DNA of 64,000 nt from Eucalyptus grandis. Lineage: Eukaryota; Streptophyta; Magnoliopsida; Myrtales; Myrtaceae. The stretch lies in assembly GCF_016545825.1 (NCBI RefSeq), contig NC_052612.1, positions 41,461,738 through 41,525,737 of the forward strand, read 5' to 3'. The position numbers were made by a program, and so were the translations under genes. Below are positions 1 to 11,267 of the stretch, piece by piece; positions within the stretch are counted from its first letter, which is position 1; every line of letters begins with the position of its first letter. The notes below the pieces were generated by a model. The model ran no database searches, was not told the origin of the DNA, and saw nothing but the letters and a program-made list of their open reading frames with translations.

Positions 1-1874
1 GGAAAGACATTCAACAAGTAAATAAGAAGAAAAATGGCATTGAGAATCATCTTTGCAATGAGAGAGTGGGTGAAGAAGAGAGAGTGCCCACATTTGGGGA
101 AATCACATTAGAAGACTTTTTGTTGAAGGCAGGGGTTATGGCGGAACTTCCTCCGGTTGGCCAAAATGGTGGTCTGATTTCAGGGCTCGATTCAGCTCCA
201 GCCCCACAGCCCTATGTCCCTCAATGTATCCAGTGGATGCAGTACCATCTCCCCTCCATCCCCCAGTCGCAGAATGTCATGACTGGCCCAACGGCAGGTG
301 ACCACATGGTTCAGCCACGGATTCCCATTGTGACTCATCCCTCGGTGGATTTAGGCTACCCAGACACCCAAATTTCTATGTCCCCTTCCACATTGATCGG
401 TGCACTTTCGGATGTTCAGTCACCGGGGCAGAATACGGTCATGCCAGGAGATGTTGTGGAGAAGACTGTGGAGAGGAGAAGGAAAAGGATGATTAAGAAC
501 AGAGAATCGGCTGCTCGATCACGAGCTAGGAGACAGGTCATTGTCTGATAGAATTTCCATATCCCAATAGGGATTTTTTTTTTTTTGTATGTTTCGTTGT
601 CTTAGTCATGATGCTAAGTGCAACATTGGTTGGGCAGGCGTATACCCATGAGCTGGAGCACAAGGTCATGCGATTGGAGGAGGAGAATGCAAGGCTTAGA
701 CGGCAGAGGGTATGTTCATTATGTTTTGCCCATGAATATGACATCTTCATGGCTATCCTGCAGCCTGCTATAAATGAGTTGCATTTGATAAAGTAAATGT
801 AAGCTAGAGGTCATCCGTGATTCCTGATGTCTTAAGTGTTATTTCAATTCGGTGAAACAAGGGACATTTTACCTGCAAGACTTCTGCTATTGTTGTTCAT
901 TCAAGATACCGGTTGCTGCACAACGCATGTCCCGAGTCACTTGTGCAGTGTTGCCAAATACATTTTAGGAAATCTAAGCGTCTTGTTTGGCCCCTTAATA
1001 TTATAAGAAGATGGCAGGCGACATCGTGTTAGACCCTGAATATGTAGGTAGTTCTGATTAGCAAAAAATCTTTTACTTCGACTTTCCAAGTATCATTTCT
1101 GATGTGATATGAATGAGGTGATTTCATTATGCAATGCTAAATTCCAGATTTCTTTGAGGATGTAATTCTATTATACAATTCCCTTTCAAAGCGACAACCT
1201 TCCATAACAGAATTTAATGTTGACTCTACTCAGTAAGGTTCCAAAGACAAGTTGAAGGCATCCACTTCTTCGAGCACAATTTTACTTTTGTGCGAGCGAC
1301 CATTCCATGATGTCACATACTATGGCAATGTTTTGCCCATTTTACTACTTGTACCATGGTAATAGGTAGCAGACTTTTGCAGGTTTGAGGTTGGGTTATA
1401 TAGACGTCCTTGTCCATGCATAATGTTAGAATGTAGTATAACATATCATCATATATCATGCAACGAAAGATTTGTGAGTCCAAAATACAGTAATAACACG
1501 ACATGTCCAAATGCCTATATAGCAAAGATTTAGAAAGTCCAGGACTCCGTGTCAATATTTAAGAGGTTTGAATATGTTCTGCTTGTAGTGAGAGTAAGTT
1601 TGGCATGCAGAACATGATATCTGTTAAGCTATTATGCTTCTCTAGCAGTAAGATCATGAAGCACTATTCTCTTATTCGTGCAGTGCTGCACTTAATATCC
1701 GCTGTTTCAATCTCGTTGCTTCTTTGACTTCCTTTTTCTGCATAACCAGCAGTTGAATCGAATTACCTGTGACAGGATGTCGAGAAGATGTTTCCAAGCG
1801 AGCCACCTGCTGAGCCCAAGGGTAAGCTTCGCCGAACAAGTTCGGTGCCCATTTTGACGTCTCACCACATTTGA
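1..1874 (+). CDS. ABI5-like group A bZIP transcription factor (5' end outside window)
   Basis: Nuclear DNA-binding factor of the ABA-responsive ABI5/DPBF/AREB family, which binds ACGT-containing ABREs. Exons read 1-536 (frame 3, open from the window edge), 638-709 and 1776-1874; both introns are GT-AG. The visible 234 residues contain, in order, the end of a conserved block (KDIQQ), a second block (TFGEITLEDFLLKAGV), a Pro/Gln-rich middle, the basic region (NRESAARSRARRQ) ending exactly at the exon 1/2 junction, a short leucine zipper (ELEHKVMRLEEENARL) and a C-terminal RRTSS motif of the kind phosphorylated in this family. Stop is TGA 1872-1874. The first conserved block and start codon lie upstream of base 1. 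The C-terminus extends about six residues past the usual family end. DPBF3/DPBF4/AREB3-like assignment within group A is inference. Confidence 0.93.
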
Positions 1875-3078
1875 GTGTCATGTGGAAAGCAGTCTTGTTG
1901 TTGCAGTTCAAATCTACCAATTGCACGCCCCCAACTTCCGTGTTTCCTGAGGCTACACAACCCCGTTTTCCCAACTTTCGGAGGAATCTTGCCTGTGTCA
2001 CTTCTTCTCCTTCCTTTTTCCCAATACTTACGCTTGAATGGTTTCAACTCGAAGCAATTTGGTCCTACTGGTTTTACCAATTTGTGAGGTCAATTGTTCC
2101 ACTTCCCCAACTCCTAAACCATCTATTGAAGTCCTTTTTATTTTATTTTTTTCCGTTTCTTCACCTCTTTTACATCAAAGGACTTCCTGTAAGGTTCTCT
2201 TTGTGCAAATCGGGATTCTAAACATCATGTTTCTTTAGAATTTATGTCAGACTAGTCTGCATGCCGGACATGTAATTCTGTCATATCATTTGATGGTCCA
2301 CGGAGCAAGATTCATTAGTCTTTACGCTGCGCATTTGTTAATTTTATAGAAACAGTGAAAGAGTAACCTATGAAGTGTTAGTGCTTCATGAAGTGAGAAG
2401 AGAAAGATCACCATCTCTTAGATCGGGCAAACTTGCTTACAGGCCTGGCTTTTAGATCCGACAACTTGCTTTCCCATTCCACATGGATGCACCAAGGTAC
2501 CTGCATGTTTAAACAGTAGAATGTGATGGCATGTTTAACTACTTCAAGTTGAGAGAAAAAAAGTGGCCTCCAGCCTCACTTTTTGTCTGCTTTTTTGGTT
2601 GGGGCTTTCCCCTCTCTGCATCACTTGCTGGCTTTTTACTTTCCCTAATGTTAAAATACAGTGGTGCTCTGCTTGCGTTGCTAAGTGCACAAAAAGAACA
2701 GAAGTAAAAGCACTAGTTAAAGTACAAAACGAGAGAATACACACAGGGTCATGCCGACTGTCGTCATCCAGATATTTGTTAGGTATCATAGGTATCTTTA
2801 TTCAATGACGCAAGAACATTTATGCATCATGAACCACAGAGTTTGCTTAAAAGTCTCCAACAATCGGTTGTTCAGCAAAAACTATCCTGAGACCTGCTGC
2901 ATAGAAGGGCAAGCTTTCCAAAGTTCCGAGTGGCCATTGCACTTGAGCAATGCGAAATTGAAGTAAAGCATGAAAGTAGTTCAAGAAAATAAATAAATAG
3001 ACAAAAGTTCAAGAGGGTCTTAACATTTTTCGATCTAGGTTGAGCTTATCTTGCTTGTCAAGTCTTTTGGAAAAAGAA
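1875..3078. other. bZIP 3' UTR and intergenic DNA
   Basis: Short reading frames on both strands show no recognisable domain or coding bias. The first few hundred bases are probably the 3' UTR of the bZIP gene. Nothing else supportable is seen. Confidence 0.5.
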
Positions 3079-3428
3079 AATGACACAAATGATCTTTGAA
3101 TTTTAATCAAATGTGCAATGTGGTTATTGCATTTTTAATTTATTCAATATAGTCATTGAACTTTTAGCCAAATATGCATGCCACCTATGAACCTTTAATT
3201 TATTAAATGTTGTCCATAATATTGAATGAAATGACAATATCAAATATTTTCATATAATTCATGGGCTAGATTAAATATGTATAAAAAATTTAAGATTATA
3301 TTGAATAAATTAAAAGTTCAAAATCTATATTGCACATTCTATTAAAATTCAAAAATCACATTAAATAATTAAAATTTTGGAAAACACATTGTATATTCGA
3401 CTAAACTTTGATGACCGTTTGTGTCATT
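3079..3428. repeat. Fold-back (MITE-like) element
   Basis: The ends are inverted copies: AATGACACAAA at the left and TTTGTGTCATT at the right. The arms continue as diverged inverted repeats for more than 100 bases, with phrases like 'TTTAATTTATTCAATATAGTC' recurring on opposite strands. It is AT-rich and has no reading frame. It belongs to the same loose family as the elements near 11.4, 13.0 and 30.3 kb. No clear target-site duplication was found. Confidence 0.6.
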
Positions 3429-3639
3429 GTACCATTTTGTAAATAGATGATGTTTTTCAACATATAAGTCTAAGAGAAGTCTCTATGATCTAGGTTCTGT
3501 TTTTTATTATATTTCTAAAGGGTACTTTGTATTCGACAATTCATAGTAACAAAAATTTTGAAAAAAAAAAAAGTTCTCAGAAAATGCATTGTTAGAATCA
3601 TGCCTTGCTACATCAAGAGAAAGAAAAGAAAAGCGAGAA

Positions 3640-4130
3640 GGACGTAAGTGTCACGGTTAAGAGGTTTCTGCAACTAAAGGGTCATGTCTTTCCACGGAGG
3701 ATAGCCTATGATCGCTAGGATTCTCGACAATACTTCTTTCAGAACTTTCCAAGGGCAGGCAATACAATTATGCCGCCAAATTCTAGAAGTCTCCTGTCGT
3801 GTTGATAGTTGGTAGGTTCCATCAAATGGAAAGCCGATCAATGGATGTAATCAGAGGGCCTCAAGTATAAGAGGGGTGCCCTCCCTCTCATTTATAATCA
3901 TCCAAATATTTCAGTAATACAAAAACTCATTTCTTTTCAGAGCTTCTCTCTATAAAATTTATCTCTCTACAATCTGGGTAAAGCGAGCGACTATGCGATC
4001 AATCGAGCAAGGCTTGGCTTAGGCGATCTAAAAGAGGCTGAGTTGCTGCACGATCACGATGCCAATCGATCGATCCATAAGCATCTTTGTTCTTGATCAC
4101 AAATCATAGCAAAAGAACTTCTCCATTAGC
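3640..4130 (+). mobile_element. Possible solo LTR or LTR fragment
   Basis: This 0.5-kb block differs in composition from its surroundings. It has an LTR-like 3' half: a GAGGGGTGCCCTCCCTC palindromic stretch, then TTTATAATCATCC, AATACAAAAACTC and pyrimidine-rich TCTCTCTATAAA, resembling the R/U5 part of plant LTRs. No second LTR, primer-binding site or target duplication was identified, so this rests on composition and resemblance only. Confidence 0.3.
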
Positions 4131-4566
4131 GTGACATATAGCACACGTCACCTGACACCTGATGTAACGAATGAAACATGAGATAGATCGATCTCGTCCC
4201 AAATAGGAACATACGCGAAAGAGGAAATCTTGGGCTCGAGGGCCTGGGCTGAGCCCTCGAGGACACTAAGGACCTAAAGCCCAACCATTCCCCATGACGA
4301 GGATGAGATCGCCACCGTCTTCTTGTAAAATCTTTTTCAAGAAAAGACAAGAAAAATCTTAGGCTACATTTGATAGTTAAGATAAAATTCGGGACATATT
4401 CTATCTTATGTTTGATACTTGCTTGGATAAAATTATCCAATGAAGGAAGTGGGATAAAGGTAGATAAAATTTCTAATATCCATAATAGGAAATTTATTTT
4501 TTTCAAATAACAATTTTCCTAAATTAACAAAATTAAAATTATATTTTAATATAAATATATTTGGAA
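4131..4566. other. Intergenic DNA upstream of UTP11-like gene
   Basis: A moderately GC-rich stretch to about 4330 is followed by AT-rich sequence. A 126-codon minus-strand frame here has no recognisable domain and is treated as chance. Confidence 0.4.
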
Positions 4567-4610
4567 TAGGGTTTTAGCATAATTGCTGATACTCGCTTGG
4601 GATAGGGTTT
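4567..4610 (+). promoter_or_regulatory. Two telo-box motifs in UTP11-like promoter
   Basis: TAGGGTTT (reverse complement AAACCCTA) occurs at 4567-4574 and 4603-4610, each inside a 'gataGGGTTTTAGCA'-like context, 90-133 bases before the ATG at 4700. Telo-boxes are a known promoter element of plant ribosomal-protein and ribosome-biogenesis genes, which matches the downstream gene. The motifs are seen directly; the regulatory role is inferred. Confidence 0.6.
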
Positions 4611-4699
4611 TAGCAGAAATCGATCGAGGCTCCTTTCCTCTCGCAGCGTCGCCTTTCGCCGTCGTCGTTTCTCGGCGTCGATAACGCCCAGCGGAGAGA

Positions 4700-6752
4700 A
4701 TGTCTTCCCTGCGGAACGCGATCAGTCGGCGCGCTCACAAGGAGCGAGCTCAGCCGTAAGTTCACCCACCTCCTCCCATGTCGTCCGGTGCTTTTTTTTT
4801 TTTTTTGGCTAATTCCCGTCTTCTGACGCGGCGGCGATTTTTCCGGGTGGGTGCGGCAGGCAATCGAGGAAGAAGTTCGGGCTTCTCGAGAAGCACAAGG
4901 ACTATGTCGTCCGCGCGACGGCCTTCCACAAGAAGGAGGACTCCCTCCGGAGGCTCAAGGAGAAGGCGGCCTTCAGGAACCCCGACGAGTTCTACTTCAA
5001 GATGGTCAAGACCAAGACCGTCGATGGAGTTCACAGGCCACAGTAAGTTTTTTCTTAACTTGGTCTTCGAATTAATCGTGTATCTTTCGCAGTCCAATCT
5101 TTGACCGTGTCGCTTGTCTTGGGTAGGAGCCAGGCAAATAAATATACCAACGAAGAGCTCATGTTGATGAAGACGCAGGACATTGGATATATTCTTCAGA
5201 AAGTGCAGAGTGAGAAAAAGGTGCTGCTCGTTTGTGCTGTGCCTCGTCGAAATTTGGTGTTGGAATGTTGCTCTTGAGATATATTGATGGTGTGTGAATT
5301 GTGCTGTCTGTTGCAGAAAATCGAAAAGCTGACTGCCACGCTGCATTCTCTCGATGATCGCCCGTCGAGCAATCATGTTTACTACGCGGAAGACAGGTCT
5401 GCTCCTCCTTATCTGTGACCTTAATTAGTTTCCTACTGAATGCTGGTTGTTGTAAATACTGGAGTTTTATATTTTCTTACTCGAGGTAGAGAACAGACAT
5501 GCTCGTTGCTCTGCTGAAAGTTTGACATGCTAGCATTGTGCTTGTGCTTTCTCGACCGACCAATCTCACTTTCTGACGAACTTGGCATGCTTAAAACTAT
5601 TTAGCTCGAAGCCATTTTAGTATGCCATGTTTTACTGAACTATTAATAGCCAATGAGTTGAGTGTGCATTGAGATCAATACGATTTTATCCCCTTAAAAG
5701 GTTACAATATATTCTCACCCTGTAAAATGTTTTCCAAGGGATGCCACAAGATGATGTGCTGGTTGCATTGTGATTGGGCTCTTCACTACCTTGAAAGTTC
5801 TTTACCCTTGTTTAGTTCCATCTTAGTTGATGCGCTCTTTTTTGTTTTTTTGGTGCCCTTTCTAAAGCCTTGAGTTAGCATCTTCTATTATCTCATTTGT
5901 TTTTCATAATGTCTGCAGAGAAGAGGCGAAAGAGATACAATCATCTTCTAAGAATGGGAAAATATCTTTCGAGGACATTCCTGATAATATCAAAAGGTAA
6001 GCTCATATGGCTTATTTGTTGTTTGGAAGTTGATTATTTCTTGATAAGACTTGTTTTGAGTGCGCAGAAGCTGGAAGTCACTGTTAAGTTCAGGTATCAA
6101 GAGAGAATGTCTGATAGGAACAGTGTATTGAGTTAATCAAAGATTATTGTCCTCCAGAGAATAGAAATTGAGCTTTTTGCTCCACATTAGAAGCACTTTG
6201 ATGTCTCTTGCCACTCATTTGGGCATTGAATTGTTGACCATGTTACCATCCACTTCCACAGTATCTGTTGCTTTTCAGGTGTCGATATCGATGCTGTTCT
6301 TTACCTTTTCCTAACGTGCTTGTTTGTTGTCATTTGTCCCTCCCTCTGTCTAAACTGATATAAAGAAAGCTGTTTGACATTATGTAAACGGAATGTTTTG
6401 GTGGTTCTGTTGGCCTATCATCTTTGATCTGTTTGATTGTGCTCTTGGTGGAGTAGACGACTTAAAATCCACATTTTTTGCAGGAAAACAGCTGCTTCAT
6501 ACAGGGAACTAGAGGCAAGAAAAAGTAGAGTAAATGATTTGGAGAAGATATACATGGAAATGTCGCTGAAGAAGGAATTGCAGGTAGGCTTCACTGACTT
6601 TCTACTTGTCAGTTGGTCTGTTTGGATTTTTTCTAATAAAGCATTTTATCCATAAGCAGAAGAAGGGCAAGAAGCGAAAACTTCGTGAAGATGAAATCAT
6701 CTGCCCCACCTCAAAACCAGTATACAAATGGCGGTCAGAACGGAAGCGATGA
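4700..6752 (+). CDS. UTP11: UTP11-like U3 small nucleolar RNA-associated protein
   Basis: Component of the U3 snoRNP/SSU processome that acts in the nucleolus in 18S rRNA maturation. Seven exons: 4700-4755, 4860-5042, 5127-5220, 5317-5396, 5919-5996, 6484-6583, 6660-6752. All introns are GT-AG; the 684 nt encode 227 residues, the usual family length. It starts MSSLRNAISRRAHKERAQP, the conserved UTP11 N-terminus, followed by KKFGLLEKHKDYVVRA and FKMVKTKTVDGVH. A charged coiled-coil-like middle (ELEARKSRVNDLEK) precedes the Lys/Arg-rich tail (KKGKKRKL) and the terminal KPVYKWRSERKR, all family hallmarks. The first exon is only 56 nt. Telo-boxes upstream fit co-regulation with ribosome biogenesis. 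The neighbouring L2HGDH gene converges on it. Confidence 0.95.
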
Positions 6753-7748
6753 ATAAAGTTCTTTCTCAGCTTGATGCTTCTCTTTTGCGCAAGCAATGGT
6801 TCTCATCTACAGTCAAATCTCTTCTACAAAACTTACCTGTTTGGATGACGATCCAGGTGGCTGACGAACCGATGTTAAGCCAAGATCACAATTTTTTGAC
6901 ACATGATATTTAATGTGAACCTTGAGTTCGAGCGAGTGTACCGTTAGCTTATTTGTTGAACATAATTTGTGAAATCCAAGTTGGTCTATTTTTCCACGTC
7001 TCTCTTTCATTGTGGGCAGAAAATATGAAGCTGTCATCTTTTAGATTTCATGCTGGTGTAAGCACATCTAAGCACATCTTTCGCACCTCACTTGTTCCTT
7101 CGTTGCTTACTTATTCTACATTAATCATAGTGTATAAACATGAGCTGGGTATATTTGAGAGACTCTTTCGAGAAGTGTTCCTACTTATTGACTTCATTTT
7201 GTCCTCCTCCTTGTGGCATTTCAAATTTGACCTCTACTCGATGTTGAACATCAGGATTCTTAAAAATATACAAGTGTCATGTGTCCGAGCCATTTGGCAG
7301 TGATTATTCCTCTTTGCAACTTAAATCCTTCTTCGGGTTTACAAAATTTTGGAAAGAAAGCAATAGATACTTCTGTTAAACCAAGCAGACATGGATAAGG
7401 CATGCGAGTTATAAAGTTCGGTATTCTAGTAGTTCATTCTAGGATCGTTGATGCTTGGTCGCGTTGAAATTGATGGCTTCTTGTTAGATTCTTCTCTCTT
7501 TAACTCTGGAACACGATTATTATAACACACATTGAGCATGGCCCATCCAACATATCCCTTTTAACAGAGGAATCGACCAAGGGACGGAAAGGGCTATACA
7601 ATCTCTGATAAGCTCGACTAGAGGGATACAAGCTTAACAAATCTGCGGATATTCAAGATTCCCCCATAAAGTCGAGATTGAATGTTCAAAAGCCACAATG
7701 GCTGGGACAGCCGATTTCTATGACCAGCATCTCATCTTCGGCACATTA
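6753..7748. other. Convergent intergenic region (3' UTRs)
   Basis: Lies between the stop codons of two tail-to-tail genes. AT-rich, probably holding both 3' UTRs; a 116-codon plus-strand frame (6953-7303) has no recognisable domain. Nothing else seen. Confidence 0.5.
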
Positions 7749-10700
7749 TCATGTCAAAAACTTGGCAACAACATGTTCTGCTATGGCCATGCTTGAAGTC
7801 AAACCAGGTGACTCGATTCCAAAGAGATTAACCAGTCCAGGTACCCCATGAGTCTCCTCTCCCTGCAAAAACGTAATCAGGATAGAATTTTCATCGACCA
7901 TGCCGTCCCTTAAATCTTTCAAGCAAACTGATGATGGAAAGCAATAAAAATGAAATTAAATTTGCTGGTTGATAATGTATATCATTGTATTGCATAGTTT
8001 CTTAATATTTAAGAGGAAGATTAAGCAAAACTACACTTGTATGCTGCCTGTCTGCACGCCAATAGGTGAAGGAGTTCATCATTGACCTTAAAGAAAGAGG
8101 ATGCACAATACAAGAAACCCAGGACTCTATAGAAGCAACAAAGGCAGGTCGTCTCTCTGCTTCAGTAGTAAAGGAATGAAAGGAGACACAGATCTTCGCA
8201 ATATTCCAGGCTGGTAAAAGGTGTTAAAGCCAATTCAACACAGAGCAGTTGACAAACAATCTGACCACATTAGGTAGTAGGTAAATTGATGGATGTACTC
8301 CATGAACACAATGTGCAGTCTGGTGACTCGATAATGCATCACAGAAAAGATGCCGATAGAGGATAAGCAGTGATGATAACAACACTCTTAGCACACAGGG
8401 CTGAACACAACCGTGGTGATATGAGGATCTAAAGGAAAATAATCCCCTGCGTTCATGCGGGCCCTTCATAAAGGATATCAAAATGTCCACAACTTCATGT
8501 TGGTAATGGAAGGTTCACTTATATGACTGCATGTACAACAAAGGCAGAAACTGCATCTGTGATGATTGAGCATTCAATAAACAGAGACTTATAGTTTTGA
8601 AATCATCTTATCTCACATTATAAAGATGTGTACATGCATATGTTCCTGTTTCCTAATGATGTTGCAAGATTTAAGTTTTGAAATAAGTGCATAAAACAAA
8701 GATACTGTCAAGAAAAGTCAAAGTACCAGGACTGGGTAAGACAAAGGATCATGTTAGGTCCAATAAGACCACTTTACCAATTTAGTCTACTAAGTAATGC
8801 TGCAGACACCCATCAGGTGTTGCATATGACATACTTGTTTAAATGGTCAATTGTAGTTTGTCACATCATATTAGACTGATTTTACTATTCCCAGCATTAA
8901 TCTAAAACAAATTTATCCTATTTTTACTGTCTAATAAGCCCAGTTACTGCTGCTATTGCACTTCCTGATAAACCAGGTCTGATTTATCTCAAATTGATTT
9001 ATAACCTTCTTGCAAGGTAGAGGACTTCATCTAGAATCCCGTGCACAAAAACAATGAGAAAAGATAATGTTCAGTTAATCAGAGCTTTCCCAACTGGTGT
9101 TCAGCATAGTTCCTTTAAGGGAAAGAAAACCTACTGCTGGAATAATGCATAGTGAAACACAAATTAAATAAAGTCGTGATGCCCAACATAAATTTTTAGA
9201 TTTTATTGACCTAACACATTCTGTTAAGAGGGGAGCTAAGATCCAACCTGTACTACAAAATCACTGGTAGGCTGTTGAGGAGCTGAAAGTTTTGGCCGAA
9301 TCCCTGAATAACCTGGCTCCAAAGAACCATCCTTGAGGTTTGGATAGTACTTTCTGATGGCTGGATAAAATCTCTCCGCGTGGCTTGCAGATACAGAATA
9401 GTCGAACCTGAATTGAACTTTGGCAATTATTTACAATTGGAGACATAGCTATCAGTGCCAAATATAAAAGTACAGATGATTGTATTTTGATTATAGGATC
9501 ATGACATCTGCTATATTGGTATTTCGTGGTCCAATAAGCATGACTAAGCAAAACACCAAAACTTGGTGAACTCTTACAAGGTTGAAATCTAAAAAAATTT
9601 TTGCCGATATTCAATACTTAATGCATGTTCAAGAAGACATGGGAAAACTTCACTTTAATTGAGACCGAAAAATTGCATGTCAACCAGTTACTATGTGCTT
9701 CTAGCCAAAAAAACCAGTTACCATGTGCTTGTCACAAATTACCAAGGGGGAAAAGTTTTTGGCTTTTCATTCATCAGATCCCCACGGAAATTTTCAAAAA
9801 TCAACTCCGTCAAGCATGACATGGGATTCACCCCCTATTAGTCCACCACTCAACAGAAGCATAGAAGACAAATCACGTATCTACTGAGACCAAGTATACT
9901 TAATTGGAATAAGTACCTGTTTAGGAAGCTTGAAACATCATCCACACCATTAATCCATTCAACATCCGGGCCAAACTTTACTTGACCATTCAAATCAAGA
10001 GTTACATGCACACCAAGGCCACCATCCTCAGGAATTGGATATATCAAATGCTGGAATGGGGGGTTCTTAGTGTTCGCAAGGGTAAAGTAGTGACCGCGAG
10101 CAAAATATGCTGGAGGAATTACTTGACCATTAAGACCATGAAATCTCTTTGCCAGGAGTGGAGCGCTTAAGCCTGCCGAGTTGACAACAACCTTCGGAAC
10201 TAGTTCAAGTTCAGGTTGGAGAGGAAACTGTCCATTCCCATGTTCATCGAGATTTTTGGTCTCACAAACATGGAGGTGCATAGAAATGCCTTCAAGATGA
10301 CCGCCGACCACAGTAGTATTGTAAGAGAACATCGCTCCGTGATTTTCAGCTTCTCCCTGGACTCACATTCGGGCGATTGACCTGCCAATCTGTTAGCTAT
10401 GAAACTACCTATAGAAAAGAAGCAAAATCTAAGACGAACATTTCCAAAGCACAAAACTTGATCACTCACCACTAGCGACAGCATCAACGAATGCGTGTCA
10501 ACGATGCCGGAAACAGGGGAAAACAAGGCCTTCAAACATTGCAGTTCAGGCTCCATCCTCATGGCTTCCGCACCATCCATCATCCTCAACCCATCGACCC
10601 CGTTGCGAGCTCCACGGTCCATCAAATTGCTCAGCTTCGGAACCTCCGAAGGCCCGGTAGCGACTATCAGCTTCCCAATCTGCCCATGGGGGATCTCGCG

Positions 10701-11230
10701 CTCGGAGCAGTACTCGTACAGCAGCTCCCTTCCCCTCACGCAAAACGCCGCCTGCCAAACCGCACGCATTTCACTATCTCCATCTCGGAATTTTCACAGA
10801 GCATACGACCGACAATCGAAGACTACCTCAAAATCTACCACGAGACGCTACTACTCTCCGACTGAAAACCACTACTCTCGGCCTATAACGCATCAGTCGA
10901 TCTCGCCGACAAGCCGTTACAAACTTCACCGATCGGAAACCGCCGGTAAGAGAGAAGAGATCACCGGACCTTGAGAGAATCGGGAGGGTAGTATATGCCG
11001 GCGTGGACGACCTCGCTGTTGCGGGAGCTCGTGCCGGTCCCGAAGGTCGGCGCCGACTCGAGCACCAGGACGTCCCGGCCGCCTTGCGCGAGCCGCCGCG
11101 CGACGGCCAGCCCGACGACGCCCGCGCCGATCACCACGCAATCCGCCTGCTCGACGGAGGCGAAGCCTCTGGCGAGCTTGGCGGCGGTCTTCAAGGCTCC
11201 GCGGACGCCGACGGCCGAGCGCGCCAGCAT
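7749..11230 (-). CDS. L2HGDH: L-2-hydroxyglutarate dehydrogenase, mitochondrial
   Basis: FAD-dependent oxidation of L-2-hydroxyglutarate to 2-oxoglutarate at the mitochondrial membrane (DAO/GlpA-type fold). Minus-strand exons: 11230-10970, 10751-10470, 10356-9917, 9407-9248, 7862-7749; total 1257 nt, 418 residues. The N-terminus [20 protein letters not shown] is Arg/Ala-rich with no acids, like a mitochondrial presequence. The Rossmann FAD motif GAGVVG is at residues 35-40, followed by [20 protein letters not shown]. Later family motifs include [43 protein letters not shown] and [16 protein letters not shown] near the C-terminus. The frame is open upstream of the ATG but contains only TTG there, so ATG 11230 is the start. 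It is somewhat shorter than the approximately 460-480 residues recalled for human and Arabidopsis homologues, mainly at the N-terminus. Intron 4 is about 1.4 kb. Confidence 0.95.
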
Positions 11231-11267
11231 CTCTCTCCCCCTCGGATTGCTCTTCCGGTCGTCGCTC

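Noticed and set aside
4126..4506. 126-codon minus-strand frame upstream of the UTP11 gene
   Set aside because: No recognisable domain, spans a change in base composition, and lies in repeat-like DNA.
4762..5376. 204-codon minus-strand frame
   Set aside because: Antisense shadow of UTP11 exons 2-4, whose plus-strand reading is clearly the conserved protein.
6953..7303. 116-codon plus-strand frame after UTP11
   Set aside because: Downstream of a complete gene, low-complexity hydrophobic composition, no family resemblance; likely 3' UTR.
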